DNA of 64,000 nucleotides from Furcasterigmium furcatum (Eukaryota; Ascomycota; Sordariomycetes; Glomerellales; Plectosphaerellaceae). This document shows, one piece after another, positions 42,710 through 54,185 of the stretch. Below the pieces are notes generated by a model, which was not told where the DNA came from, ran no database searches, and saw only the letters and a list, made by a program, of their open reading frames with translations. Made by a program: the position numbers and the translations under genes. The stretch's first letter is position 1. Every line of letters starts with the position of its first letter. The stretch is taken from assembly GCA_001599815.1 (NCBI GenBank), contig BCIA01000001.1, positions 6,530,978 to 6,594,977 on the forward strand, in the 5' to 3' direction.

Positions 42710-43945
42710 TCAGCGACCGCCTGAGAGAGTGGACGGCCCAGATAATTTGACCTTTGGCGCGCTCCCGGGCCCTTTCTTCCTTCTCTCGACCTCTTGATTC
42801 ATCATATCAGGGATTGAGTCTGAAAGACTCGGGCTGGTGGGAATCCATCCTAGGTACTTCCGACCTCGGGCCGCCACACCTTTGCTGTTGAGACCCCAGG
42901 TTAGCGGTTCCATGCCGAACTCCTCCCGTGCCGCTGCGACGGACAGTGGCTGAACACTGGTTCCCTCAATCAGACCTCGCTTGTTCGCTTCTCTGACGAT
43001 GACACCGGCAATCTCGCCCCATTTGTGAGTGCCATTCTCGCAGAAGTAATATCCATTGGGGCCAAACGTCTCCTGTTGGTCAAGTCCAGCCTTCTCGACC
43101 TCCGCTTGTTGCGCCAGCAGAAGAATCAGCTTCGAAAGATCCCTGACGTGAACGTTGTCCCACTCAGTGAGCCCTTCCCCAATTCTCGGTGCGTAACCAC
43201 GATCGAGGGTCATGGCGATCATCAAAGGGATCTGTCGGCTCATCTGGTTGATGGGGCCTCTTCCGACGCCATATATGGTTGGGGGACATACGATGGCCAC
43301 TTTGACGGCTTCGGGGTCTTTGGCTGCTTCCGAAAGCACGATCTTGTCGACGTCCCGATGCCACGCATCATTCGGCAGGGAATGTATGGCATCCAAACCG
43401 TCGACATCATGGTACGCCTGCTCAGGCACTGGGGGCTCACCGTAACGTTCGTGTTGGTAGTCGTACCATGTGAGGATGCCAGTACCGCTGATGTGGATGT
43501 AATATCCTGGGCTGGACCGCGTATGGGTGGACCTCAGACCTTTTGCTATGGCGCGGGCAGCCCCGGGATGATCTGACGAATCTGCGGTATCTGTATGACA
43601 TCGTCAGCAATCTGATTCCCAGGTGGTCCGACGGCCAGTTAAAATGGCAGGGTGACCATACGAACGACAACATCGGCCTGGGAGGCCGCCTCGACGATGG
43701 CCGCAGAGTCATCCAAGGACGCGGTGACGATCTTGACATCGGGATACTCTTTTTGAATCGTGGCACCCTTTTCTCTGTCTCTGACGATTACAGAGACCTG
43801 CCAAGTGGGCTGCGCTTCTTTGATAGCACAAAGTGCATCGCCGCCGATGAAGCCGGATGCGCCGGTACTACAATGGTTCCCATGTGAGCAAGCAATCCAA
43901 GGAGCAAAGAGGCTTCACCTACATTAGAACTTTGATGTGGGACAT
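42710..43945 (-). CDS. NAD-dependent epimerase/dehydratase-like atypical SDR (369 aa)
   Basis: Rossmann-fold oxidoreductase. Exons 43945-43923, 43867-43662 and 43590-42710. Exon 1 is only 23 nt and codes MSHIKVL before the split codon; splicing creates LITGASGFIGGD, the glycine-rich NAD motif. Other matches are WQVSVIVRDREKG, DVVVHTADSSDHPGAA (split by intron 2), YYIHISGTGIL, a family YDYQHERYGE segment and ICPPTIYG-like VCPPTIYGVG. The usual Tyr-x3-Lys is not obvious, as in many atypical members. It belongs to the family annotated in fungi as NAD(P)-binding or NAD-dependent epimerase; substrate unknown. It is divergent from the Zn2Cys6 regulator gene with about 490 bp between start codons. 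Confidence 0.88.
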
Positions 43946-44434
43946 ATTGGCTTGGCAATTATTGACACGGAAAGTGAAAGAAACCCTGGCCTCACATTCT
44001 TGTACGAACCCCTTCTCCGCAAAGAAGGGCGAGGTGATATGAGATCACCGCTGACAAACATAAGTACGTACCAATCACAAGTCGAGCGGGCGGCGGAGGG
44101 CAACTCATCACTGCAAAGTTGCGTACGTTTTGCTCCCCCTTCAGTCACCCTGCCCCGCTGCTTTACGCCCACCGACGGGGTGATAGGCAGGTGACCATAT
44201 GCTAAGTTGCTAGCGTTGCTGACTAATTCAACATGGGATACCTTATCACGGCCCTGGAATCGGGCAGAGCTTATCACGATATCGCGTTGCCGCTCTGTTC
44301 CACCCAGACCTACCCCAATTCATGCGATCTTCTTATCTGTACATTGGACCATGAGATCGTGAGATTCATCGGTCGGCAACAACCATCTCACCCAACCCGC
44401 TTGCACAGATTACTCGTAGCACACGACCCGGGGG
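43946..44434. promoter_or_regulatory. Divergent promoter region, epimerase / Zn2Cys6 regulator
   Basis: The two ATGs face away from each other across this stretch. Several GATA/TTATC cores are visible on the plus strand (for example CTTATC at 44242, 44272 and 44331). Such sites are bound by nitrogen-regulatory GATA factors in fungi. No separate gene is seen. Confidence 0.35.
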
Positions 44435-46910
44435 ATGCAGAGCCCTGGCGGTGCTCCTCATGGCGGCAGACGTGCCCGTCCATGCGACGTCTGTCGCAGA
44501 AGGAAGCGTCGGTGCGTGATAGAACAAGGCGAGACCGCATGTCAGCCATGTCGAGCCGTCGCGAGAGAATGCACATTTATGGAGCCGGCGGTCGAACGGT
44601 CATCTTTCAAGCGGCCTGCGCCGGAACGCGCCGAGACCAGCCCAGCCAAGCGAGGCAATCAGTGAGCCGCAAGGAAACAACTCCATCGCCACCTCGACGT
44701 TTCCTGACAATCGCATGTAGACTTTTTAGTACACCGAATGAAACGGAGCCGAATTCCTACGTCGATGCGAACGGCGTCATCGAAGACTACGATAGTATGC
44801 CGACGCCGTCTATGCTCAAGAAGAACCTCGGCCTGCAGCAGACCCGTTACATACGGTACATTGGCCCGTCAGATGAGCTGGATACAAACTTGCTGGCACT
44901 TCGACCGGTAGACGAGAGACAGGAGACGCGCTTCCCGAACGGCTCGAGCTGCCGTAGGGTCTCGCGAGACACGCATTTCGCCCTCATACCATACAGCCAG
45001 ACCCAAGCTCGCGCGCAGGAGATACAGGAGCTGGATGCCATCGAGAGCATTGTGAGGCCACACGGCAAGAGCTTGCTCAAACTGTACTTCAGGATCATAC
45101 ACCCTTGCTTCCCCATTCTAGACAAGAAGTCAGTAATCCGGACTTGATGCAGATCCCGAATTCCCCCGTGGTAGAGCTGGACTAACGTCATGGAAATCCT
45201 GGTAGAACATTCCTGGAAAAGTACGCTCGCAGTCACCGAGAATTCTCAGCGCCCTGTCTTGCGGCTGTCTACATGCTCGCGTCGAAGTGGTGGCAGTACG
45301 ACCAGGAGCTCTCATCCCAGCGGAAACCTGAGATCGACGCCCTGGAAAGCATCGCCCGCACGTCGCTGCAGAGCGTTATCGACAGACCGAAGCTATCCAC
45401 GATCCAGGGTGGCCTGCTGCTGCTGCAGTATCGAGGTTCCGGCGACGGAGCTTGGGCACTGAGCTCTCAGATGGTGGCCGTGGCGCAGGAACTTGGGCTC
45501 GATACTAGCTGTGCGAATTGGACCATACCTATTTGGGAGAAAGCGTTGAGGACGCGCATGGGCTGGGCGGTTTTTATGGTGGACAAATGGTAGATATCTC
45601 TCGAGAGGGGCGAACTGTGTAGCTGCAGCGACTAACAATCTTCTCTAGGATGGCTTTATGTCGTGGACGATCTTCACATATCGTGGATGATGACTGGAAC
45701 CCGGATCCATTGACTGACGACGGTGGTCCTGACAGCCAGGATGACGATGAAGACGATAAGAACATTGAGGGCAGCACCGATGCCGCTGCTGGCGGCGTGG
45801 CCTTTGAGTGGATGATCTCCTTGACACGCATTATGAGCGAAATCCTCCAAAAGTTCTAGTATGTGCCCCCCTTCCTTTCTTTTCGGTTCACCTTCTACCT
45901 TGTTCTAACGAGTACCACCTCAGTTCGCGTAAGGCTGTGGTAGACAAGTCCTCGAATATCAGGACCGTCTTGGAGAAGATCAAACCGGTGCAAGTCAGAT
46001 TGCGAGAGTGGCATCGCGACCTGCCGGCCTCGCTCCAGATGAATGCCACACGGCCACGCCGCCTGTCCTGCAATGCGTCATTGCACCTGAGCTACTTCGC
46101 AGCGGAGATCGCGCTTCACCGCATCATCTTGTCGCTGCTGCTGCGTCACCCTTGTGACCCGTATATCGTGCATATTTGCCGTGGCGCCGCGAGGGAGCGA
46201 GTCACGTTGGCTGTCGACCTTGTGACGAGTCTGAAGCCACAGCAGCTACAGTCGTTCTGGTATTTCCGTATGTATAGATCTGCCCGCCCGCCTTCTTAGA
46301 ATTCCCACTGACTGAGTTTGTCTTCTCTACAGACAGCGGATACTGTCTCATTACGATCGGCACCTTCACCGCACTTCTATTCATCACGTCCCAGTCTGTC
46401 GCTGAGGCAGAGCTGTACAGGGAGACACTCGACAACTTTCGTTGGTTACTGAGGGTCTCCAGTTCTACCACAGAGCACATGGATTTCGCGGTCCAGAAGC
46501 TTGATCTGTCTCTGTCACACATCCACCAGCTGACGGCGGCAGAGGTCGTCGGCCACGCTCCAGATCAGTCCGAGGAGTCAGAGCCCAACCGCGCAAGTCA
46601 ACAACCAGGCTCAAACAATAGTCCCGCGCTTCGCGCAAGGAGCGAGAGCCTTGGCAGGGAACCACAGAGCGAACAGGATGTGTCTAGTGGTTGGCACAGT
46701 GGTGCAATGACGGGTCTGAGCGGCACCTCGCCTATGTCGGTTTTCTACGAAGACGCCATTCTCAATGCGATCGGCGACGAGTCGCTCCTTTCGAGTTCAG
46801 TAGCGCAGCAACATAGCCTGCTTCCGTCTTTTCTCCCAGAGACTTTCACCTTCGATGCAGAGGAGACGACACCCCGGACACTCGAGTACGACTACCACCA
46901 GCTCGAGTAG
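44435..46910 (+). CDS. Zn2Cys6 transcription factor, TamA/DAL81-like (716 aa)
   Basis: Nuclear regulator. Exons 44435-44661, 44721-45128, 45206-45589, 45649-45858, 45924-46267 and 46333-46910 give a continuous 717-codon frame. The zinc cluster CDVCRRRKRRC..CQPCRAVARECTF starts at residue 17. The fungal-specific middle domain begins YFRIIHPCFPILDKK and continues with CLAAVYMLASKWW, QELGLD, MGWAVFMVDKW and ALCRGRSSHI. A late segment (FWYFHSGYCLITIGTF) and acidic C-terminus follow. The pattern resembles TamA of aspergilli and yeast DAL81, which co-activate use of GABA, urea, allantoin and related nitrogen sources; this resemblance is from memory. The donor at 45129 is GTCAGT, a weak site. The acceptor of exon 2 could also be 44730, nine bases later, in the same frame. 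Confidence 0.85.
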
Positions 46911-47380
46911 ATACTACGGTATACTGCCTTTCGAAACGCTGTTCCGCTCGAGACAACTCCAAAAGAAGACAGTAAGCGACTGAATTGTACTCATGAGCGG
47001 GGTTTCTCTGTTCAACGTTGCATGTTAGTAGCCAGTTATGCACCGGATAGAAGATGTTCAATTAATGGATCTATTCCCTGAAGATGCTTGTCTATCTAGA
47101 CCTTCTCAAGGCTACCGTCAATACTACCGGCACTCCGTCCGGTTAGTCCATGGCGTTGTCCCTAGACCCCTCGATCAATCTCTCACTGGGCCCTTGAACG
47201 CAATACTGAGCCCATAATAAACAACCCTAGTAAACACCACCGACCGCCCAATGGACGGTGTAAATGTTCTGGAAAACCCTCAGGAATCTTGGCGTCCTGA
47301 TTGATACTGTTCACCAGTCCGGGTAGACCGGGGATGCTGGCAACTGAGAACCTCACAGGCGCACGCGTTCCAACCCCTTG
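46911..47380. other. Intergenic after the regulator gene
   Basis: 3' flank of the regulator and 3' flank of the permease pseudogene; nothing else seen. Confidence 0.4.
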
Positions 47381-48487
47381 TGAACGTTACCAGTATAACC
47401 CATGGCGGGTGTAGAGCTGCTCGAGATTGAGATATCCGCGACGCAAGACCCAGTAGTCGCACATCATGATGCCGCACATTGGGCCCAGAAAGACGCTTTA
47501 CCCATTCAGGAAGCTGAGGAAGTTGGCGCTGCTGTTCAGGATGTTCCACACGGCCAGGATCGCGCAGATCAATTGCCCCCAACGCACGTCGACCCGCTAT
47601 GACACGAGGGCCAACAGGTCGTTTTCCGAAAGCGACGTTGTTGCCGGCAATGTTGGTGCAGAGCGTCGCAAAAGCGAACATAAGGCTGACGCAGACGAAG
47701 CCAAGAGTCTTGCCGCTCGTGATGTTGGCCGACTGCGAGAAGATTCGGCCTGAATCCCTTGGCCATGACAACGCTCCGAATGAAGAGGGCCAGCCCGCCG
47801 ATGGGCATGATGACCATCTTAATGAGGAAAAGCCAGCGGAGCTTGGAGACGTTGATGCATAGGAAGGGCAGGCTGATGAGCCAGAAGAGGAAGAAGCAGA
47901 GGAGGCTGACGGAGCTGATGTTGGGGCTCGCGGGGAGGTGGTTGGGGACGCGGGAGTCCAGTGAGGGCCAGATGGCTTTGAGCATCTGGTATATGCACAA
48001 TACGCTGCATGAAAATGGGCGTTAACTAGTTATTGCATGTCCAATTTCAACCCCAGAAAGCCCCGTCCCTTATGTATCACGCGCGTGTGAAAACTCACCC
48101 GGTCATGAACTGCACCCCGCACTAGAAGATAGCCACAACGCCTCTCACCGCGACGGCGAACTTGCTCCCATGCAGACCCCACGAAGACCTGTTCAGCACC
48201 GAGTATTTCAGCCCCGTCTTCGCGCCGACGCACCCTGTGAGCGCGCAGGGGATCATGACGAGGCACGTGCGGAGCACGATGGCGCTGATGGCCAGCCCGG
48301 GGCTCAACCCGCTGGCAATGAGCGGGCCTGACATCTCCAGGATGGGGATCTGGAAGCCCTTAGAAATCCAAAAAGCCGCCGACGCTGTACTAGTTCCGGG
48401 TCCGAAGGAGCATAGGCACGGGGTCCATGTCCCCGTTAGAGAATTCGCTGCCGAGGAGGCATTTCGAGGGTCCTTGTAAGAGGACAA
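47380..48487 (-). pseudogene. Disabled NCS1 nucleobase/ureide permease
   Basis: Pieces of one permease lie in order on the minus strand but in several frames. They include MSGPLIASGLSPGLAIS and a GAKTGLKYSVLNRSSWGLHG block (near 48150-48330), a WLFLIK-MVIMPIGG segment (near 47800), ITSGKTLGFVCVSLMFAFAT (near 47700), and a shifted end with NILNSSANFLSFLNG, CGIMMCDYWVLRRGYL and YTRHGLYW. At least two frameshifts and in-frame TAG and TAA codons interrupt it. The TAG lies where TGG would be expected, compatible with a C-to-T type change. It is a relative of, but clearly different from, the intact permease at 52-54 kb. No functional product is expected. Confidence 0.8.
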
Positions 48488-48559
48488 GCCTCTGGGTGAG
48501 CTTGCGGGAACCCAGCGTGTGCATTGAAGCCCGATGCGAGGGAATCAAATAAGAGTGGT

Positions 48560-48960
48560 ACACACTTGCAAAGCAGAGTCCCTCAATGGTTCAGAGTCTA
48601 CACAGATCAGTTAGATGGGCTTACACTTGTTACTTTAGGCGATAGCATCTCTCTCCGTTATATTCATCTTAAGGACTCAATTCGCTCTAGGTACGCAATA
48701 ATAAGCATAACAGATCTTGTTCCCTATGGAAAGTCTCTAGTCTAGAAATATAATTGTGTCCGAGGACGTAAATTTAATACTATATAGGTTGTCTATCTAA
48801 TTTTCCTTCAAGAGTACTATAGATACTGGATAATATTAATGACGCCGGCTGGTAGGAACCACTCTACAGCGGGAAAACCTCCGTGCCCCTAGAATAACTT
48901 AAAAACTTGAGTATCTTATCTTTTTTGCCGTTATCGGCTTTTTACGTATCCAGTCTAGGA
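48560..48960. other. AT-rich, TpA-rich island
   Basis: Composition drops sharply here, with runs such as AATTTAATACTATATAGG and TAATATTAAT and many CTAG/TAGA words. It lies between the permease pseudogene and the amidase. This is what an old RIP-mutated repeat looks like, but no element can be identified. Confidence 0.45.
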
Positions 48961-49070
48961 ATAACGACTGGAGGAAAGTCTCCAGGGTCTGACATCTCCT
49001 TGCCAGTCAAGTAACCGCCCGTTGCGGACTTCTGCCACATTGTGAAGATGGGTACCGTGTCCCGACGGCG

Positions 49071-49137
49071 CCGACAGTGGCCCGCCGATAGTGGCCCGCC
49101 GATAGTGGCCCGCCGATAGCGGCCCGCCGACGGCCCG
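49071..49137. repeat. 14-bp GC-rich minisatellite
   Basis: Unit CCGATAGTGGCCCG: starts at 49071 (CCGACAGTGGCCCG), 49085, 49099 and 49113 (CCGATAGCGGCCCG), then a shortened unit to 49137. It lies about 200 bp upstream of the amidase ATG and is followed by GGGCCGCCAGC. Confidence 0.9.
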
Positions 49138-49338
49138 CCGCCGGGCCGCCAGCAACACGGCTCAGCTCTCATTCGCTTGTTGATGCAGTAGATCGGGCGC
49201 CCAGATGTCTCCTGCATGAAGTTCACAATCTTTTAAAGACATCTTGTCATGATAAATCGATCACAGTGAGTACACTTCAACAAGGACTCTCTGCTCCCCT
49301 TCCGTACATCGCCAAGTCCTCAAGCACACTTTATCGAA

Positions 49339-50859
49339 ATGTCTCCCGCATCCATCAGTCCTGAGCCTATCGCGCCGGTGCAAGCGAAGAAGTTGCAGAA
49401 CGACACCGTTAGCGAGATTGACTTGAACCATGGCGACTTGAACATTGAGAATCTCGAGCGGCTGTACACCAAGGGCGCCATCGACCCTGTCGATATTGTC
49501 CGCCTGGTGTATAAGAGGATAGATGAATACCACGACAAAGCCGCGTGGATTACACTCGTTCCCCAAGCCGAAGCTTTGGAAGCAGCACAGGAGCTCACCA
49601 CACGGTACCCGGATCCTGAGTCCAGGCCAGCCCTATATGGCATTCCCTTCTCCGTGAAGGACTCCATTGACATTGCAGGGATGCCCACGACCCTGGCGTG
49701 CCGCAGCTACGCATACACAGCGTCTCTAACCGCGCCAGTTGTTGATCGCATCCTAGCTGCCGGCGGAATCTTGATTGGTAAGACGAACCTGGATCAGTTT
49801 GCCACAGGATTGAACGGAACACGCTCACCCTACGGCAGCCCGCGATGCGTTCATGATGCAGAATACATCTCGGGCGGCAGCTCCTCCGGCTCCGTTGTCA
49901 GCGTCGGTGCGAACCAGGTCTCCTTCGCTGTTGCGACAGACACAGCGGGAAGCACACGCGTTCCCTCGGCGCTGAACGGCATGATCGGCCTGAAGCCGAC
50001 CTTGGGCACAATCTCAACCGTCGGCCTCGTCCCTGCTTGCAAGACTGCCGATTGCATCACCATCATTGCCAAGACGGTGGAGACAACGCGCCATGCGCTT
50101 AAAGTCATGCGGTCGTACGACGAGAACGACATCTTTGCGCGTGATAATCTGCAGCTTGCTGTTCTGGCGTCGCAGCCCTCCTGGTGGGACTCAAGGCAGG
50201 ATACCAGGGTTAGATACGCCATCCCGCCGCAGGAGACGATCAATGCGACCCTGTCAGAGACTTACCTTGACTTGTTCGGCAAGGTACTGCAGAAGCTCTC
50301 GTCGCTGGACTGCCTGGCTGAGGAGACGACCTTCGACTACACCCCTTTCGCTTCGGCCAACGCGATGTTGTACGGCAGCTCTATCGTCTCGCAACGTCTC
50401 GCCGCTTTGAAGGAGTACCTTGACACCACAGGCATGGATGATCTGCATCCCACTGTCCGTGACATCTTCAGGGCCAGCCAAGGGTTCGACGCTGTTCGTG
50501 CGTACGAAGACATCTTCGCCCTGGCTGAATACAGGCGGAAGGCCGCGCGGCAGTTCCGCTCGTCGGTTTCACCGCCGTCAAAGAGCGGTGTTGATGTCCT
50601 CATCGTGCCGTCCACGGCTACGCACCCTACGGTGGCGGAAATACTGGCGGATCCGCTCGAGCTCAACAAGCGGCTGGGTAGCTTCACACACTTCGTCAAC
50701 TTGCTTGATCTGTGTGCCGTGGCGGTGCCGGTTGGTGGCACCTGGACGAGCAAGAATGGGAAGACGATGCCTTTCAGTATTACACTTATTTCGACACCGG
50801 GGCATGATGAGGATCTGTTGGAGCTAGCGCAGAGACTCCTGAAGGAGAGTTGGACTTAG
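49339..50859 (+). CDS. Amidase-signature hydrolase, allophanate-hydrolase-like (506 aa)
   Basis: Hydrolyses a C-N amide bond. Intronless. The catalytic triad of the family is present: Lys107 (GIPFSVKDSIDIAG), cis-Ser181 (YISGGSSSGS) and nucleophile Ser205 (TDTAGSTRVPS), with spacing 74 and 24 as in AtzF-type allophanate hydrolases. GKTNLDQFATGLNGTRSPYG and LVPACKTADC are especially typical of allophanate hydrolase. The C-terminal decarboxylating domain of the full-length bacterial enzyme is absent, because the protein ends soon after the amidase core. Allophanate, ureidomalonate or another N-carbamoyl compound are possible substrates. It sits in the nitrogen-catabolism island, close to a second amidase of the same subtype fused to an isochorismatase domain. 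Confidence 0.88.
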   Translation: MSPASISPEPIAPVQAKKLQNDTVSEIDLNHGDLNIENLERLYTKGAIDPVDIVRLVYKRIDEYHDKAAWITLVPQAEALEAAQELTTRYPDPESRPALYGIPFSVKDSIDIAGMPTTLACRSYAYTASLTAPVVDRILAAGGILIGKTNLDQFATGLNGTRSPYGSPRCVHDAEYISGGSSSGSVVSVGANQVSFAVATDTAGSTRVPSALNGMIGLKPTLGTISTVGLVPACKTADCITIIAKTVETTRHALKVMRSYDENDIFARDNLQLAVLASQPSWWDSRQDTRVRYAIPPQETINATLSETYLDLFGKVLQKLSSLDCLAEETTFDYTPFASANAMLYGSSIVSQRLAALKEYLDTTGMDDLHPTVRDIFRASQGFDAVRAYEDIFALAEYRRKAARQFRSSVSPPSKSGVDVLIVPSTATHPTVAEILADPLELNKRLGSFTHFVNLLDLCAVAVPVGGTWTSKNGKTMPFSITLISTPGHDEDLLELAQRLLKESWT

Positions 50860-51349
50860 TGAATCTGCTAAATTGAATGTCGAGAATAATCAATTAATCA
50901 TGTCGGTGCGTGTGTATCTTGTCTCAAGCCTTGTAGAGTTGCATCGCTGTACCTAAATTCTTCAGCTGAAAGCCACGCTGTCTAAGGACTTGAGACCTGG
51001 TTATATTGTAACTGAAGCGCGTCGATACTAGGTTGTAGAAAAGACTTGAGAGCGAAAAACGTAAACAGAAAGAAGGAAGATAGGGGAGAGTGGCCTAGCG
51101 TCAGCTTCTAGCACCGCTATAGGCTTTGCACCTTGAAGGATCACCACGGTTTGGGGTCTATAACGAGCTGAGAATCGCTGTCATCACCCTTCTGTGACCG
51201 TTTGGCAGCGAACGTATTCTCGTTTTCTTCGTGCTTCTCGATCAGAATATGCTTAACCTCAAGGAGGTTTATTAGGACTAGTATGATTATTTTATCGCCT
51301 CGTATCGGTACGCGGTAACTTGGGCAGGAGAAAGAGACTTGCGCGCTAG
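50860..51349. other. Intergenic, degraded-looking
   Basis: Rich in CTAG, TAG and GTA words and short of open frames. It may be the decayed 5' part of the regulator fragment that follows. Confidence 0.35.
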
Positions 51350-51935
51350 ATGAACGTCTGGGAAAGGACTGCGACCTATGTTCTACTTTTCAAGGCCAGA
51401 GTTGATACCGACGACACCCTCGCAACTTTGGTCCGCATTTTTTGTTTCTTCTCCAACGCATCTAAGACTATCAACGGCAGTCAACCGCAGAGTGTGCAAG
51501 ACGGTCAGCTAGAGATGATCGACTACGAACGAGGATCCCACGACCTACAGCTCGCTATAAGTTACCGCCTTCTGGAACTTTGTCTCGCTTGCGTGAGTCT
51601 CCCCGGGCGCGTTGCCGTTTCATGTGGCAAATCTGCTCACTTGCTATCAGCAAGAGTACACCGCAATCGATACCGAGATCTCCATACGCCCAGCTCAGTT
51701 CAAGGAAGCGCAGATGCTATTCAGGCGCGAAGCCTCGAATGATTGCATTCTTTCTGTCGTTGCCATCGGCCTCGTCGGTGCCGCTTGCGTCTTCGAAGGC
51801 TGGGACACCCTCGGCCTGGAACTCTCGATGGCTAGACGGGCCATGGCAGAGCGGTTCGACGAGTTGATCCTGTTTGATGAGCTCACTAACCGGCGAGTTC
51901 TCTTAGTGTATTTGCATCAGCGAAGCTTCTTGTAA
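51350..51935 (+). pseudogene. Probable fragment of a fungal transcription factor middle domain
   Basis: Two short exons (to 51593, then from 51652, intron GTGAGT..CAG) read DLQLAISYRLLELCLAC then QEYTAIDTEIS. The second exon has SVVAIGLVGAACVFEGWDTLGLELSMARRAMAE, reminiscent of the A..G..GW..lG.A.RMA..L segment of fungal-specific transcription factor domains. There is no zinc cluster and no normal start. The assignment is weak; a relic of an island-specific regulator is one reading. Confidence 0.35.
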
Positions 51936-52104
51936 TATTCTTATAAAGATAGCAAGAAATAAAACTGTAACAAGGTAAACGACAGACTGACAGCTAATTG
52001 TCAAGCTACAAACAATTTGTTTTCGCTTAGTCCATTATTAAGCGACGCAGCATTAGAAACGATTGTCCAGTCCTTCCCTTGGCTTTGTAGAATTGAAGCA
52101 GAAA

Positions 52105-54185
52105 TCAAACCTTGGTCTCGTGGACCCCCGTCGCCTTCTTCTCAGGCATATCCAAAGATCTCTCCTCGGACCTGCCATCAACCAACTCGCCATCGGAGTA
52201 AATAGTGGCAGCAATCATGGTGTCCTTCTCGGGCCAGAAGTGGCACAGGACACAATACACAACAAACGCGCTCGTGTAGCCCCAGAAGTAAAACATGTAG
52301 TAGACCTTCTCGGCTCCATTAAGGGTCGGCTTGATCGAAGGATTAACGGACGCAGCCCTAAAATAAGATCATTAGCGCGTGACCAAAGGATGTAGGCTGT
52401 GGTAGTAATGGTAGTCTAGACAAGACTTACATGCCAGGAAGATTAGGCACCACGCTGATGATGAAGGCGACAGCAGCCCTCCAGTTGCTTCCGTACTTTC
52501 CATATCGATATCTCCCGTGAGCTCGGTAGAGGCCAGGAACATCAAGGCGCTGGCGATGCACGACCCAGTAGTCAGCTCCCAGAAGAGCAGCAATCGGAGC
52601 CAGGAAGACGCCGAGACCGCTCATGAAAGCCAGGAGAGACGCGGCAGAGTGGACAATCTTCCATGGCTGCATGATCCATGCCGCAGTGATCGTGGCCAAG
52701 ATGACGCCTCTCTTGATGTTGATCCACTTGGGAAGGAGACAGCAGATGTCGTTTGCGAAGCTAATGACGTTGGCCGACAGGTTCGTACCGATCTGGGCGA
52801 CCACCCAGCTGAGGCCGACGAAGAAGGCACCGCATCTGCCTGATGGGCCGTCCCATTGGTCGGCCAGGGTAAGGGGGTCCCAGATGTATTCTCCGTAGAC
52901 GACCTTGGCGGCTGAGCAGCAGATGATGCCGCACAGTCCCAGGAAGAGCTGGATGCCGGGAAGCAGAAGAACTTGCCAGTAGACGCCATTGGGGTTCTTG
53001 AGATAACGAGTGAAGTCAGGGATGTTGGTCGCCATGGTGGCCCTGTTTCGAGTTTGATAAGTAACGGCCATGGGATTCGGGTGTTTCAAACTCACCATCC
53101 ACCGGTGATGCTGGACAGACTGGAAAGTATCAGCCAAGACCGGACAGATCCTGAGACTTGGTATGGCTGGTTCCAGATATCGCCAGTTCCGCCAGCTTTT
53201 CGGGTCATGGCAATAACAACCGCGACTGAGGTGGTCACGACGAGGACTATCAGGGCGGTCAGTAACTAAGAGGAACACGCAGCAGCATTTGCGACTGAGG
53301 TTGAGATTCTCATGAGGAGCGAAGACATACTGCACTTGATGACGAAGAACCACTTCAGCTTGTGGGGAGGAATTAGCAGGATGGGGAACTGAACCGTCCA
53401 AAAGATGAGGTGACTGATCATCTGCTGTGTCGTGATGCCGATCGACTCGGGGATGTGGTTGGGAATATCGAGGTAGGAAGGCCAGATGGAGCGAATCATC
53501 TGGGTCATGGCCGTACTTCCGGTATACGTCTGGATAGCGTGCCAGAATAGGGCGGTGATGGCTCGGGTGATGATGGCGAACTTGGAGAAGTGCCAGCCGA
53601 AGGACGCTCGCATGGCGATGGGGAAGGGGATGTGGAGTCGAGCTCCCACGGCACCATTGAGGACGAGAGGAACTGTGCAGACCAAGCTACCGAATATGAT
53701 GCAGACAATAGCCTCGCGCCTGAAGGTGGGTTTGTTAGTGATCCGTGGGGTTGGAGCATTCAAGTCAGCTATCGTACGCACCAGGTCAGGCCAACGGCAA
53801 TGATTGTAGCCGGAGCCATCCAGCTCTGGGCATTCAAAGCATCTATGTCACTTCTAGTCAGATCTTCCATCTCATTTCCATGTTTTCCTCAGGTGTTCGA
53901 TCTGGACACTCACCACTAAACCAGTATCCAGCCATGGTCCAGGCACTCCAGGTTTGCCGTTCGACCGGTGTCACGTCGCAGTCGATGTTGGACCTATGCA
54001 GAGACCTCGGTCAGAAGCTCGACTCGATAACCAGCTACCCTTGCAAGGGTCAGGAGGGACAGTAAGACTCACCATGTGCCCTCATCAGCAAATGAAGTTG
54101 ACTGGCGAGGCAAAACCCATCCAGACACTTTCGTCTTGGACGCAGCATTGGCCTTGACGGCAGCAAATCGCTCGCGAAGCGCCAT
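52105..54185 (-). CDS. NCS1 family permease, uracil/allantoin/uridine type (552 aa)
   Basis: Plasma-membrane cation symporter for a nucleobase or ureide. Seven exons: 54185-54073, 53993-53914, 53842-53782, 53719-53331, 53246-53096, 53042-52431 and 52357-52105; total 553 codons. Seen: WSNIDCDVTPVERQTWSAW and YWFSDALNAQSWMAPATIIAVGLTW (start of TM1-2), NGAVGARLHIPFPIAMRASFG, LDIPNHIPESIGIT, ATNIPDFTRYLKNP, GTNLSANVISFANDICCLLP and ADYWVVHRQRLDVPGLY. These are Fur4/Dal4/Fui1-type signatures. The intron at 53330-53247 needs the acceptor GATAG at 53249-53247, because the nearer TTAG breaks frame. The gene is divergent from the isochorismatase-amidase gene with about 980 bp between start codons, which suggests coregulation. 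Confidence 0.92.

Noticed and set aside
49071..49137. Short regular repeats as a CRISPR array
   Set aside because: Units are contiguous 14-mers without spacers in a eukaryotic genome; this is a minisatellite.
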